Assembly: GCF_016411865.1 (NCBI RefSeq)
Contig: NZ_JAEKJA010000003.1
Location: forward strand, 248,001-312,000
DNA: 64,000 nt
Direction: 5' to 3'
DNA from: Acuticoccus mangrovi
GTDB lineage: Bacteria > Pseudomonadota > Alphaproteobacteria > Rhizobiales > Amorphaceae
Both the position numbers and the translations under genes were made by a program. Every line of letters begins with the position of its first letter. Within the stretch, counting starts at the first letter, position 1. Below, in pieces: positions 32,694 to 41,681 of the stretch. The notes under the pieces were generated by a model. That model made no database searches. It saw only the letters and a list, made by a program, of their open reading frames with translations, and was not told the DNA's origin.

Positions 32694-33934
32694 GTGAGGA
32701 CGACGAGGCAGCCGATCAGCGTCAGCACGAACGGCCAGAGATCGCGCACCACCGCCCCCACTCCGACATGGGTGAGGCGGCCGAGCACGAAGAGCAGCAG
32801 CCCAAAGGGCGGCGTCACGAGCCCGATCATGATGTTGACGGTGATGACGACGCCGAAGTGCACCGGGTCGATGCCGAGGGCATGCACGGTGGGCATCAGG
32901 AGGGGCACGAGCACGAGGAGCAGCGTGCCGGTGTCGATGATGCAGCCGAGCAGCAGGAAGAGCACGTTGACGATGGCGAGGAACTGCCAGGCCGAAAGGT
33001 CGGCCCCGGTGACGAGATCGGCGAGGCCGCGGTCGAGCCGCTCCGCCGTGACCGCGTAGTTGATGAGGAAGGCGCCGGCGATCAGGAGCATCACCACCAC
33101 CGAGCTCGTCATCGAGTCCCTGAGGACGCGCCAGACGCCGAGCGGGGTCAGCGCGCGGTAGACGACGATCGCGAGGAAGAAGGCCCAGAGCGCGGCGACG
33201 GCGGCGGCCTCGGTGGGGGTGAAGATCCCCGACCAGATGCCGCCCAGGAGGATCGCCGGCAGCGACAGCGGCACGAGCGCGCCGCCGAGCGCGGCCCGCG
33301 TCTCAGCCGCCGAGCGCCGGCTCCCCGCCGGCAGCCCCGCCCGCCGCGCGACGAGGGCGAGTGTCGCCATCAGCGACACGCCGATGAAGAGCCCCGGCAC
33401 CACGCCGCCGAGGAACAGTGCCCCCACCGAGGCGCCGGAGTTCAGCGCGTAGAGCACCATCGGGATCGACGGCGGAATGATCGGCGCGATCACCGCCGCC
33501 GCCGCGGTGATCGCCACGGCGAGGCCGCCACGATAGCCGCCCACCTCCTGCATCATGCGGATCGACACGAGCCCCGGGCCGGCGGCGTCCGCCACCGCGC
33601 TGCCCGACATCGAGGAGAACACCATCGAGACGAGGATCGCGACGTGCCCGAGCCCGCCGCGCGCCCGCCCCACCAGCGTGTCCGCCGCCCGCCACAGCCG
33701 CTCCGAGATGGTGCCGGCGTTCATCACGTTGGCGGCGAGCACGAACATCGGAATGGCGAGGAGCACGTAGTTGTTGAAGAGGCTGTTCATCACCTGGTCG
33801 GTGACGAGCCCGAGATCCTGCCCCGACACGGCGAGATAGACGAAACCCGCCGAGAGCATCGCGAAGGGGATCGGCACCCGCGCCACGGCGAGCCCCAGAA
33901 GGACGGCGAGGAGGGCGAGAAAGGCGAGGCTCAT
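32642..33934 (-). CDS. TRAP transporter large permease, DctM type
   Basis: A 430-residue polytopic protein that uses the ion gradient to import an organic acid delivered by the DctP partner. Family stretches include ARVPIPFAMLSAGFVYL, MFSSMSGSAVADAAGPG, IIPPSIPMVLYALNSGASVG and the C-terminal GLVTPPFGLLLFVLGRL. The ATG at 33934 gives a hydrophobic first residue run (LAFLALLAVLLGLAV); 21 further upstream codons are proline-rich and not family-like. Third gene of dctP-dctQ-dctM on the minus strand. Confidence 0.94.
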   Translation of the reverse strand: MSLAFLALLAVLLGLAVARVPIPFAMLSAGFVYLAVSGQDLGLVTDQVMNSLFNNYVLLAIPMFVLAANVMNAGTISERLWRAADTLVGRARGGLGHVAILVSMVFSSMSGSAVADAAGPGLVSIRMMQEVGGYRGGLAVAITAAAAVIAPIIPPSIPMVLYALNSGASVGALFLGGVVPGLFIGVSLMATLALVARRAGLPAGSRRSAAETRAALGGALVPLSLPAILLGGIWSGIFTPTEAAAVAALWAFFLAIVVYRALTPLGVWRVLRDSMTSSVVVMLLIAGAFLINYAVTAERLDRGLADLVTGADLSAWQFLAIVNVLFLLLGCIIDTGTLLLVLVPLLMPTVHALGIDPVHFGVVITVNIMIGLVTPPFGLLLFVLGRLTHVGVGAVVRDLWPFVLTLIGCLVVLTYVPAMVLALPRAFGFD

Positions 33935-33956
33935 CGGGGGGGCGGGCTCGGTCGGA

Positions 33957-34454
33957 TCAGGCGGGAAGCGGCCGGCCGAGGACGGCGGCGCCGGCACGCA
34001 CCAACAGGCGCAGCGCCATCATCCCCTGGAACACGGCGAACACCGCATAGGCGCGGTCGAGCGGCCACATCAGGGCGGGGGTCCGCTCGCGCCACAGGAA
34101 GGCGGTGTAGTCGATGGTGGCCGGCAGCGTCGCGGCGAGCACCAGGCCGGCGGCGAGGGTGCCCCCCGCCTCCATCCAGCGCCGCCGGCCGGGCGACAGG
34201 CGATCGTAGAGAAGGCCGACGGCGATGTGCTCGCGATAGGGGATCGCGAACGCTGCGGCCCCGAAGACGATCCAGATGAAGGTGAGCGTCACCACCTCGT
34301 CGGACCAGCGGATCGGGGCGGCGAGGCCGTGCCGGCTGGCGATGGCCGCGGCGAAGAGGAGCACCATCGCCGCGAAGGCGAGCGCGGCGACGCCCTCCGC
34401 CAGGCGGCCGACGAGGCGCGCCGTCGCGGCCGCGAGGCGGATCGCGGCGGCCAT
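33957..34454 (-). CDS. TRAP transporter small permease, DctQ type
   Basis: A 165-residue four-helix membrane protein. The motif RWSDEVVTLTFIWIVFGAAA and the following YREHIAVGLLYDRL are typical of DctQ. The gap to dctP is four bases and to dctM 22 bases, so the three are one transcription unit. It is needed with DctM for transport; the ligand is set by DctP. Confidence 0.9.
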   Translation of the reverse strand: MAAAIRLAAATARLVGRLAEGVAALAFAAMVLLFAAAIASRHGLAAPIRWSDEVVTLTFIWIVFGAAAFAIPYREHIAVGLLYDRLSPGRRRWMEAGGTLAAGLVLAATLPATIDYTAFLWRERTPALMWPLDRAYAVFAVFQGMMALRLLVRAGAAVLGRPLPA

Positions 34455-34458
34455 CGGC

Positions 34459-35427
34459 CTACTTCATCGCCTCGGCCATCATCTCCTTGTTCCAGGGCTC
34501 GGCGAGCGGCGCGTCGGCATAGATCGCATCGGCGTTGTCGCGGAACGGGGTCAGGTCGATCTCGTCGACCCGCAGCCCCTTGTCCTTCATCGTGGCGGCG
34601 ACGGTCATCTCGTCGCCCCGCCGGCCCTTGTTGTTCTCGTCGGCGGCGGCGACTGCGGCGGTCGCGACCGCCTGCTTCTGCTCGTCCGACAGCCCATCCC
34701 AGAAGTCCTTGCCGATGGCGTAGAACACCGGCTGCACCAGATGGTCGGTCAAAACGATCTGCTGCGTCACCTCCCAGAACTTGGCGGCGTTGGTGATGGT
34801 GAGGGGGTTCTCCTGGCCGTCGATGGCGCCGGTCTGGAGTGCCACATAGACCTCGGGCATCGCCATCGGGGTAGGCTCCACGCCGAGCGTGTCGCCGAGG
34901 AGCAGCCACTCCGGGCTCGCCGGCATGCGCATCTTCACGCCGTCAAGGTCGGCCGGACCGCTGACGTCGCGTGCCTCGCGCAAATTCACTTCCCGCGTCC
35001 CGAGATAGGCGACGGCGAGGATCTCGATGCCCATCCCGTCGGCCACCGCCTCCTTCAGCGCGTCGCCGACCGGGCCCTCCATCACGCTCATCATGTGATC
35101 GTAGTCGCGGAACAGATAGGCGCGGTTGAGGAAGCCCCACTCGGGGAGCTGGGCGGCGATCTCGAAGGTGGTCATGGTGCTCATCTCGAGATTGCCGCGC
35201 TGGATCGCCGGCACCTCGGTGCCCTGGCGGAACAGCGAACTGCCCGGATAGACCTCGACCTCCACCCCCACATCGGCATCGGCGACCTTGGTGGCGAAGC
35301 TCTCCAGCGACTTCGCCAGAAAGTCCGGCGCCGGGCCGGCGGTGGAGAAGCGGATGGTCTCCGCCTCGGCCATCGCGCACGTGACGGCGAGGGCGGCGGC
35401 AGCGAGTGCGATGCGGGTCGTGAACAT
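34459..35427 (-). CDS. TRAP transporter substrate-binding protein, DctP type
   Basis: A 322-residue periplasmic receptor. The signal peptide is FTTRIALAAAALAVTCAMAEA, and the mature start ETIRFSTAGPAPDFLAKSL is typical. Later FLNRAYLFRDYDHMM and the ligand-clamp region MPEVYVALQTGAIDGQENPL, with the family's GAIDGQENP motif, confirm the assignment. AGAGGA precedes the ATG. The adjacent FAH-family enzyme and GntR regulator suggest the ligand is an organic acid broken down by that enzyme. Confidence 0.93.
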   Translation of the reverse strand: MFTTRIALAAAALAVTCAMAEAETIRFSTAGPAPDFLAKSLESFATKVADADVGVEVEVYPGSSLFRQGTEVPAIQRGNLEMSTMTTFEIAAQLPEWGFLNRAYLFRDYDHMMSVMEGPVGDALKEAVADGMGIEILAVAYLGTREVNLREARDVSGPADLDGVKMRMPASPEWLLLGDTLGVEPTPMAMPEVYVALQTGAIDGQENPLTITNAAKFWEVTQQIVLTDHLVQPVFYAIGKDFWDGLSDEQKQAVATAAVAAADENNKGRRGDEMTVAATMKDKGLRVDEIDLTPFRDNADAIYADAPLAEPWNKEMMAEAMK

Positions 35428-35463
35428 CAAATGTCCTCTCGCAAAGGGGTTGAGACGCTGGGG

Positions 35464-36369
35464 TCAGTCCGGCCGCACCGAGACGGTGAGCGTCCCGATG
35501 CCTTCGATGGTCGCTTCGATGGTGTCGCCGCGGGCGAGGAACGCGCCCTTCGGGACGCCGACGCCGGCGGGGGTGCCGGTGAGAAGCACGTCGCCCGGCT
35601 CGAGCGTCATGATGCGCGAGGCGATCGCGATCTGCTCGGCCACGGAAAAGATCATGTCCCGGCTCGACCCGTCCTGCTTCACATCGCCGTTGAGCGACAG
35701 CTTCAGGCCGACATTCTGCGGATCGGGGATCGCCGACGCCGGGACGATCCAGGGGCCGAGCGGGCACGTGGTGTCGTTCGCCTTCCCGGCCACCCAATCG
35801 AGCTTGTAGAACTGGTCGGGCGCCTGGTTCTTGTCGCGGGCCGAGAGGTCGAGGGCGACGGTGTAGCCGGCGACATGGTCGAGCGCCGTCTCGACCGGTA
35901 CCGCCCGCGCCGTGGTGCCGATCACGGCGGCGAGCTCGATCTCCCAGTCGAACTTCTCGCAATCGAGCGGCATGCGCACGGTGGCGCCCGCCCCCACCAC
36001 CGCCTGCCGCGGCGGCTTCATGAAGAAGAACAGCCGCTGGCCTTCCTTGGTGGCGCCGGGCATCCCCATCTCGGCCAGGTGGTCGTAGTAGTTGGCGCCG
36101 GCGCAGAGCACCTTGCCGGGCCACAGGAGCGGGGCGAGGAATGCCGCATCGCCGAGGGTGGCGACCGGCGGGAGGCTCGCCACGACGAGCGCCTCGGCCG
36201 CCGCGATCGCTTCCGCGAGCGCTGCCCAGACGGGCACGATGTCGACCACCGCGGCGGGCAGCGCGATGCCGGTGAGAGCGGCGACGGCCGACGCCGAATA
36301 GAAGGCCTCGCCGATCTTCAGGCAGCCCACGGGGCCGGTGGGTGTCGCAAGTGTGGCAAGCGCCGTCAT
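35464..36369 (-). CDS. Fumarylacetoacetate hydrolase (FAH) family enzyme
   Basis: About 301 residues, FAH fold. The motif GKVLCAGANYYDHLAEMG opens the catalytic domain; FDWEIELAAVIG holds metal-binding acidic residues, and AGYTVALDLSARD and PGDVLLTGTPAGVG follow. Relatives hydrolyse or decarboxylate 2-oxo or beta-diketo acids from aromatic or sugar-acid pathways. The ATG at 36369 has GAGAG upstream; a start at 36417 would add 16 residues. It lies just upstream of dctP (36-base gap), so uptake and catabolism are linked. Confidence 0.9.
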   Translation of the reverse strand: MTALATLATPTGPVGCLKIGEAFYSASAVAALTGIALPAAVVDIVPVWAALAEAIAAAEALVVASLPPVATLGDAAFLAPLLWPGKVLCAGANYYDHLAEMGMPGATKEGQRLFFFMKPPRQAVVGAGATVRMPLDCEKFDWEIELAAVIGTTARAVPVETALDHVAGYTVALDLSARDKNQAPDQFYKLDWVAGKANDTTCPLGPWIVPASAIPDPQNVGLKLSLNGDVKQDGSSRDMIFSVAEQIAIASRIMTLEPGDVLLTGTPAGVGVPKGAFLARGDTIEATIEGIGTLTVSVRPD

Positions 36370-36462
36370 CGCCGGATCTCTCGAAATCGCCTCGGCAGGC
36401 GCCCGCGCCAGCGACATCCATTCGCTTGATCGGGCAGCCAGAACGCGGTCAGATTGACGCAC

Positions 36463-36490
36463 TTGGATAACTCTGTCCAGAAGATTCCAA
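36463..36490. promoter_or_regulatory. Possible operator between FAH/TRAP operon and GntR gene
   Basis: Inverted arms TTGGA (36463-36467) and TCCAA (36486-36490) in an AT-richer pocket of the divergent intergenic region. GntR-type regulators commonly bind such sites to control both directions. The spacing is longer than the usual FadR-type operator, so this is tentative. Confidence 0.3.
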
Positions 36491-36502
36491 AATGTTGGGG
36501 CG

Positions 36503-37216
36503 ATGGCACGACAAGGCACAGCAGCGGACGGCACGACCACCGCGGAGCGCATCTATTGCGCGATCAAGCGCGATCTCTTCGACGGCGTCTTCGAGCCCGG
36601 CGCGCGGCTCGGCAACAAGGCGTTGCAGGAGCGATATGGCTGTGGCGTCAGCCCCCTGCGCGAGGCACTGAGCCGGCTCTCGGGACAGAGCCTCATCGAA
36701 GCCGAGGGCCATCGCGGCTTCCGCGTGCGACGACCGACGCGCGCCGAGCTCGCCGACATCTACAGCCTGCGGGTTCTCCTGGAGGGCGAGGCGATCAGCC
36801 GCGCCGTCGCCCGGCGCGGGCCCGACTGGTGCGAGGAGGTCGCGTTGCGGCTCGCCGGCCTCATCGCCAACCAGCCGCCGGAGGCGGACGTCACCGACCA
36901 CGCCTACCGCCTCCACGCCGACGCCTGGGAGGAGTGCCACCGCGCCTTTCACATGGCGATCTATCGCGGCGCGGGCTCGCCCTCGCTGCTGACCTCGATC
37001 GAAGCCGTCTACGATCAGTCGGAGCGCTTCCGGCATGCCCGCTGGCGGGCGACCTCCTACTCGGCGGTGAGCCAGTCGGCCCGCCAGGAGCACGAGATCC
37101 TCGTGGAGGTCTGCCGCGACGGTGCACCGGAAACGGCACGCGAGGTTCTCGCCGACCACCTCATGGGGACCGCCAAGGTGGTGGACGCCTGGCTCGCCCG
37201 ACAGGACGGGGCGTGA
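36503..37216 (+). CDS. GntR-family transcriptional regulator (FCD domain)
   Basis: A 237-residue regulator. The N-terminal winged helix shows GARLGNKALQERYGCGVSPLREALSRLSGQSLIEAEGHRGF-type sequence, split by the recognition helix SPLREALSRL. The C-terminal helical FCD ligand domain contains LRVLLEGEAISRAV, and the histidines expected to bind metal or carboxylate (CHRAFHMAIYRG, QEHEILVEV). It is divergent from the FAH-TRAP operon and most likely represses it until the imported acid or a breakdown product binds. Confidence 0.93.
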   Translation: MARQGTAADGTTTAERIYCAIKRDLFDGVFEPGARLGNKALQERYGCGVSPLREALSRLSGQSLIEAEGHRGFRVRRPTRAELADIYSLRVLLEGEAISRAVARRGPDWCEEVALRLAGLIANQPPEADVTDHAYRLHADAWEECHRAFHMAIYRGAGSPSLLTSIEAVYDQSERFRHARWRATSYSAVSQSARQEHEILVEVCRDGAPETAREVLADHLMGTAKVVDAWLARQDGA

Positions 37217-37297
37217 TCCTCACGGCCTCGTGACGGCGTCACATTCCGGGTCGGACAGGCCTTGCCAAGACGGGCGAGTGCCGCATTTCCACCGTGG

Positions 37298-37936
37298 ATG
37301 ACACCATCCGACACTCGTCGTCTTCACCGCGATGCGCGCTCGCGGGCTGATCTGCGAGACACTCTCCGCCGCGCCACCGCCACCGCGCACCGCCGTCTCG
37401 ACCGTCGGTTCGAGGCGATGACCGGCGCCGCGACGCCCGAGCTCTATCACCGCTTTCTGCGCATGAACCATGCCGCCCAGAGCGCCCTGGAACGCTGGCT
37501 CACGACGCTCCGCGACAGCGCGTCGCGCGCCCTCTGCGCAAGCCGCTCCAGCCTCGTGCCGGCGCTCGCCGCCGACCTCGACGCCCTCCACCTCGCCCCG
37601 CTCGAACGCCGCCCCTTCGCCCGCGCCGACGACGCGGCGGAGGCCGCCGGCGTCATCTACGTGCTGGACGGCTCGCGCTTCGGCGCGCGGGCGATCGCGC
37701 AGGAGCTCGCCGCGAGCGGCGCCGCCCGTCGCTGGGACGGGATCTCCACCCATTTCCTCGACGCCGCCGCCAGCGGGCCGAGCCTCGCCTTCCGCAACCT
37801 GTGCCGGTGCGGCGCCGAGGGACGCGGCGGCGCGGTCCGCGCCGCGCGCGCGGCCTTCGGCCTCTACGAAGCCGCCGCCGACGACGCCGAGCGCGCCGAC
37901 GACGCCTCCCGACGGAGCGTGTTCGAGACAGTATGA
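37298..37936 (+). CDS. bphO: Biliverdin-forming heme oxygenase (BphO-like)
   Basis: About 212 residues. The heme ligand is His31 in ATATAHRRLDRRF, matching the bacterial heme oxygenase pattern, and GVIYVLDGSRFGARAIAQEL matches the conserved distal-helix region. It would open heme to biliverdin, the chromophore of bacteriophytochromes. The gene directly downstream is a bacteriophytochrome, overlapping by ATGA, which strongly supports the role. The start is uncertain: no clear ribosome site precedes the ATG at 37298, and an upstream TTG at 37262 is possible. Confidence 0.87.
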   Translation: MTPSDTRRLHRDARSRADLRDTLRRATATAHRRLDRRFEAMTGAATPELYHRFLRMNHAAQSALERWLTTLRDSASRALCASRSSLVPALAADLDALHLAPLERRPFARADDAAEAAGVIYVLDGSRFGARAIAQELAASGAARRWDGISTHFLDAAASGPSLAFRNLCRCGAEGRGGAVRAARAAFGLYEAAADDAERADDASRRSVFETV

Positions 37937-40518
37937 GCGACCATCGCCTGCCCTACACCGTTGATCTCAGCAACTGTGATCGGGAGCCCATCCATCTTCT
38001 CGGCCACATCCAGGATTTCGGCATCCTCCTCGCCGTGTCGATGGACTGGATGATCCAGCACGTCTCCATCAACGTGGCGGACGTGCTCGGCCGCACTCCC
38101 GACGAGCTGCTCGGCGCCCCGCTCTCCGACGCCTTCCCCGTCGCGACCATCGCCGCGGTGCGCGAGCGGCTGCAGCTTCTCACCCCCAACGAGGGCTCGG
38201 AGCGCATCTTCGGCATCGACCTCGTGGGGACCGGCCGCCTGTTCGACCTCTCGGTGCACATCTCCGGCGCCTCGATCGTGATCGAGGCCGAGCCGTCGGA
38301 ACACCAGCCCGGGCGCAACACCGACACGGTGGTGAAGTCGATGCTGGCGCGGGTCCAGCGCTGCACGGCGCTGCCGCAGCTCTACAACGAGTGCGTCCGC
38401 CAGCTGCGCGCCGTCACCAGCTTCGATCGGGTGATGCTCTATAAGTTCGCCGAGAGCGGCGCGGGCCAGGTGATCGCCGAAGCCCACACCCACGGCATCG
38501 AATCCTTCCTCGGGCTGCACTACCCGGCGACCGACATTCCGAGCCAGGCGCGCGCTCTCTACGTCAAGAATCCCATCCGCATCATCGCCGACGTCGGGTC
38601 GGAGCGCGTGCCCGTCGAGCCCCTCCGCAACCCGCACGGCGAGCCGCTCGACCTGTCGCTGTCGGTGCTGCGCGCCGTCTCGCCGATCCACATCGAGTAT
38701 CTGAAGAACATGGGGGTGTCGGCCTCCTTCTCGATCTCGGTGGTGATCGACGGCAAGCTCTGGGGCCTCTTCGCCCTCCACCACTACCGCCCCCGCCGGC
38801 TCTCCATGGAGGTTCGCTCCAGCGCCGAGCTGTTCGGGCAGATCGTCGGCCTCATCATCGAGGGGCGGCTCGCCACGGAGCTGCGCGAGGCCGACGAGAT
38901 CGCCCGCGACCTGCACGACAAGGTCGTCGGCCGCCTCGTCTCCACCGCCCCCTCCGTCGACGAGCTGATCGACTTCGCCCAGGACTTTCGCGACCTCATC
39001 GCCTGCGACGGCTTCGCCGTGTGGGCGAACGGCGCCATCCGCACCGTGGGCGCCTGCCCGTCCGCCGACGAGATGCCCGCCCTCGCCCGCTTCCTCAACC
39101 GCGCCGCGTCGAGCCGCGTCTACGCCACCGACGAGCTGTCCGCCGTCTACCCGCACGCCACCGAGTTCACCGCGAGCGGCGCCGGCCTCCTCGCGATCCC
39201 GATCTCGCGCACTCCGCGCGACTATCTCCTCTTCTTCCGCAAGGAGATGATCGAGCACGTGACCTGGGCCGGCAATCCGGCGGAGAAGATCGCCGAGTAC
39301 GGGCCGAACGGTCCGCGCCTCAGCCCGCGCAAGAGCTTCGAGGCGTGGCGCGAGACGGTGCGCGGCAAGAGCGCGCCGTGGACGCTGTCGCAGAAGAAGT
39401 CCGGTGAGGCGCTGCGCGTCGCGATCCTCGAAGTGCTCCTGCGCTTCACCGAGGAGACGGCGCGCCAGCGCACCCTCGCCACCCAGCGGCAGGATCTGTT
39501 GATCGCCGAGCTCAACCACCGTGTGCGCAACATCTTGGGGCTGATGCGGGCGCTGATCGCCCAGAGCCGGGCCGGAGCGCAGACGGTGGACGATTTCGCC
39601 GACATCATCGGCGGTCGCATCCAGGCACTCGCCCGCGCGCACGACCAGATCACCGACGACAGCTACGCCGCCCAGAGCCTCAAGCGCATCATCCAGACCG
39701 AGGTCGAGGCCTACGTCGGCCAGAAGGCGGGGCGGGTAAACCTCATCGGCCCCGAGGTGATGGTGGAGGCGCGGGCGTTCTCCCCCCTCGCCCTGGTGTT
39801 CCACGAGATGGTGACGAACTCGGCGAAATACGGCGCCCTCTCCGATTCCTCCGGCGTCGTCGACGTGACCTGGGGGGTGGACGACAACGACTGCGTCGCC
39901 ATCGACTGGCGCGAGAGCAACGGCCCCCCGGTGACGCCGCCGACCCGGCGCGGCTTCGGCTCCACCATCATCGAGCGCTCGATCCCCTACGATCTCGGCG
40001 GCGAGGTCTCGCTCGACTATCGCCTCTCGGGCCTGCGCGCCCGCTTCAGCCTGCCGCCCGACCTCTACCGCGTCTCCGACGAACCGGCGCCCGCCCGCGA
40101 GACCGCGGCGGCGACCCCGCGCCTCGCCCGCGCCGAGGGCAATCTGGAAGGCCTCCACGGGCTGATCGTGGAGGACAACATGATCATGGCGCTCGATGCC
40201 GACCAGCTCCTCACCGACAACGGTATGGACGCCGTGTTCAGCGCCATGAGCGTCGCCGACGCCAAGCGCATCCTGGAGAGCGAGCGGGTCGACGTCGCCC
40301 TGCTCGACGTCAATCTCGGCAGCGAGACGAGCTTCGGCCTGATCGGCACGCTCAACACCCAAGAGGTGCCCTACGTGTTCGTGACCGGCTACGGCGAGCG
40401 GCTGGACCTGCCGGACGACGCCCGGCCCAGCTCCGCCGCCATCAAGAAGCCCTACGACGCGGAAGCCATCGTCAGCGCCATTCTGGAGGCGGTGGGCTCC
40501 CGCCCCGCCACCGACTGA
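37933..40518 (+). CDS. bphP: Bacteriophytochrome with HWE/HisKA_2 kinase and receiver domain
   Basis: An 861-residue red/far-red light sensor. Order: PAS (about 1-120) with the biliverdin-binding Cys15 in LSNCDREPIHLLGHIQDFG; GAF (about 140-310) with HYPATDIPSQARALY; PHY (to about 510) with the tongue motif PRKSFEAWRETVRG; a kinase core with His529 in AELNHRVRNILGLM, of the HWE/HisKA_2 type, and FGSTIIERSIPYDLGG; then a C-terminal receiver (about 735-860) with Asp792 in LLDVNLG. The joined receiver makes it a hybrid kinase. Translationally coupled to bphO, so chromophore and protein are made together. Confidence 0.94.
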   Translation: MSDHRLPYTVDLSNCDREPIHLLGHIQDFGILLAVSMDWMIQHVSINVADVLGRTPDELLGAPLSDAFPVATIAAVRERLQLLTPNEGSERIFGIDLVGTGRLFDLSVHISGASIVIEAEPSEHQPGRNTDTVVKSMLARVQRCTALPQLYNECVRQLRAVTSFDRVMLYKFAESGAGQVIAEAHTHGIESFLGLHYPATDIPSQARALYVKNPIRIIADVGSERVPVEPLRNPHGEPLDLSLSVLRAVSPIHIEYLKNMGVSASFSISVVIDGKLWGLFALHHYRPRRLSMEVRSSAELFGQIVGLIIEGRLATELREADEIARDLHDKVVGRLVSTAPSVDELIDFAQDFRDLIACDGFAVWANGAIRTVGACPSADEMPALARFLNRAASSRVYATDELSAVYPHATEFTASGAGLLAIPISRTPRDYLLFFRKEMIEHVTWAGNPAEKIAEYGPNGPRLSPRKSFEAWRETVRGKSAPWTLSQKKSGEALRVAILEVLLRFTEETARQRTLATQRQDLLIAELNHRVRNILGLMRALIAQSRAGAQTVDDFADIIGGRIQALARAHDQITDDSYAAQSLKRIIQTEVEAYVGQKAGRVNLIGPEVMVEARAFSPLALVFHEMVTNSAKYGALSDSSGVVDVTWGVDDNDCVAIDWRESNGPPVTPPTRRGFGSTIIERSIPYDLGGEVSLDYRLSGLRARFSLPPDLYRVSDEPAPARETAAATPRLARAEGNLEGLHGLIVEDNMIMALDADQLLTDNGMDAVFSAMSVADAKRILESERVDVALLDVNLGSETSFGLIGTLNTQEVPYVFVTGYGERLDLPDDARPSSAAIKKPYDAEAIVSAILEAVGSRPATD

Positions 40519-40575
40519 CGGGCGGCTTCAGGAAGGCCGCGCCGCATGCCGCCACCGGCCCACGCAACGGTCGCC

Positions 40576-41676
40576 TCAGTCGGTATGACGGCGACCGCGC
40601 GGCGTCATCGAGGCCTCCATGGTCGCGATCTTCTCCTCAGGCGCGGTGTCGATCCTCGCCACCACCGACATGCCGGGCGCCAGGCGATCGGCGAGCGGCT
40701 GATCGGGGTCGATGGCGATCCGCACCGGCAGCCGCCGCGCCACCTTCACGAAGTTCCCCGTCGCGTTGGAGGAGCTGATCACGCTGAATTCGGAGTTCGT
40801 CGCCGGCGAGAAGCGCTCGATGGTCCCGGTCAGCTCCTCGCCGCCCAGGGCGTCCACCGAAAAGCGCACCGGCTGACCGACCTGCATGTCGCCGATCTCC
40901 GTCTCCTTGAAGTTCGCCACCACCCAGATGCGGTCGGGCACCAGCATCGCGAGCCGCGTGCCCGCCGTCACATACTGACCGATGCGGGCGGCCACCTCGC
41001 CGAGACGCCCGTCGACGGGAGCGGTCACCTTGGTGTTCTCGAGATCGATGCGGGCGAGCTTCACCGCCGCCGCCGCGCTCTCCACCGCCGCCTGGAGCGA
41101 GCGGCGGTTGGTGACGACGGAGGCGAGGTTCTGCCGCGCGCTCTCGGCCTCGGCCTTCGCTTGATCGCGGGCGGCGCGGGCCTGATCGCGGGCGAGGCGC
41201 TGCTCGTCGGCGGCACGTACCGTAGCGACGCCCCGCTTCGACAGCTTCTCGATCCGCTGGAGGTTCGCCTCGTCCACCTTGAGCGCCGCCTCGGCGGAGG
41301 AGACACCGGCGTCGGCGGAGGCGATCTTAGCCTCGGCCGTGCTGCGGTCCTGCTCGGCGTTGGCGAGCGCCGCCTTCGCCCCGTCGAGCGCCGCCTCGGC
41401 CTGGGCGAGGCGCTCGCGATAGATGCGATCGTCGATGCGCACCAGCACGTCGCCGGCCGACACGCGGTCGTAGTCGGCGACGTCCACGTCGGCGACGATG
41501 CCCGACAGCTGCGGGGCGAGCGCCGTCACTTTGCCGCGCACGTAGGCGTCCTCGGTCAGGTGCACGCTGCTCGCAAAAGGAGGCAGGCGCCAGGCGTAGA
41601 GCGCGGCGACGACCCCGACCAGGCCGATCGCGAGGGCGAAGAGGGTGGCGATGTGGCGAGCAAAGCTGGACAGCAT
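40576..41676 (-). CDS. HlyD/EmrA-family periplasmic adaptor protein
   Basis: A 366-residue membrane-fusion protein. One N-terminal membrane anchor (IATLFALAIGLVGVVAALYAW), then VRGKVTALAPQLSGIVADVDV (lipoyl half), a long coiled-coil hairpin rich in alanine and charged residues (about 100-200), the second lipoyl half TKVTAPVDGRLGEVAARIGQYV and a beta-barrel with RIWVVANFKETEIGDMQVGQ. It links the adjacent DHA2 exporter to an outer-membrane channel not found in the window. Five bases separate it from the exporter gene. Confidence 0.92.
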   Translation of the reverse strand: MLSSFARHIATLFALAIGLVGVVAALYAWRLPPFASSVHLTEDAYVRGKVTALAPQLSGIVADVDVADYDRVSAGDVLVRIDDRIYRERLAQAEAALDGAKAALANAEQDRSTAEAKIASADAGVSSAEAALKVDEANLQRIEKLSKRGVATVRAADEQRLARDQARAARDQAKAEAESARQNLASVVTNRRSLQAAVESAAAAVKLARIDLENTKVTAPVDGRLGEVAARIGQYVTAGTRLAMLVPDRIWVVANFKETEIGDMQVGQPVRFSVDALGGEELTGTIERFSPATNSEFSVISSSNATGNFVKVARRLPVRIAIDPDQPLADRLAPGMSVVARIDTAPEEKIATMEASMTPRGRRHTD

Positions 41677-41681
41677 GGCGA

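Noticed and set aside
39021-39407. Second plus-strand frame inside bphP
   Set aside because: Arg-rich translation with no ribosome site or homology.
37864-40362. Long minus-strand frame opposite bphP
   Set aside because: Same kind of high-GC shadow; the plus-strand product has unmistakable phytochrome motifs.
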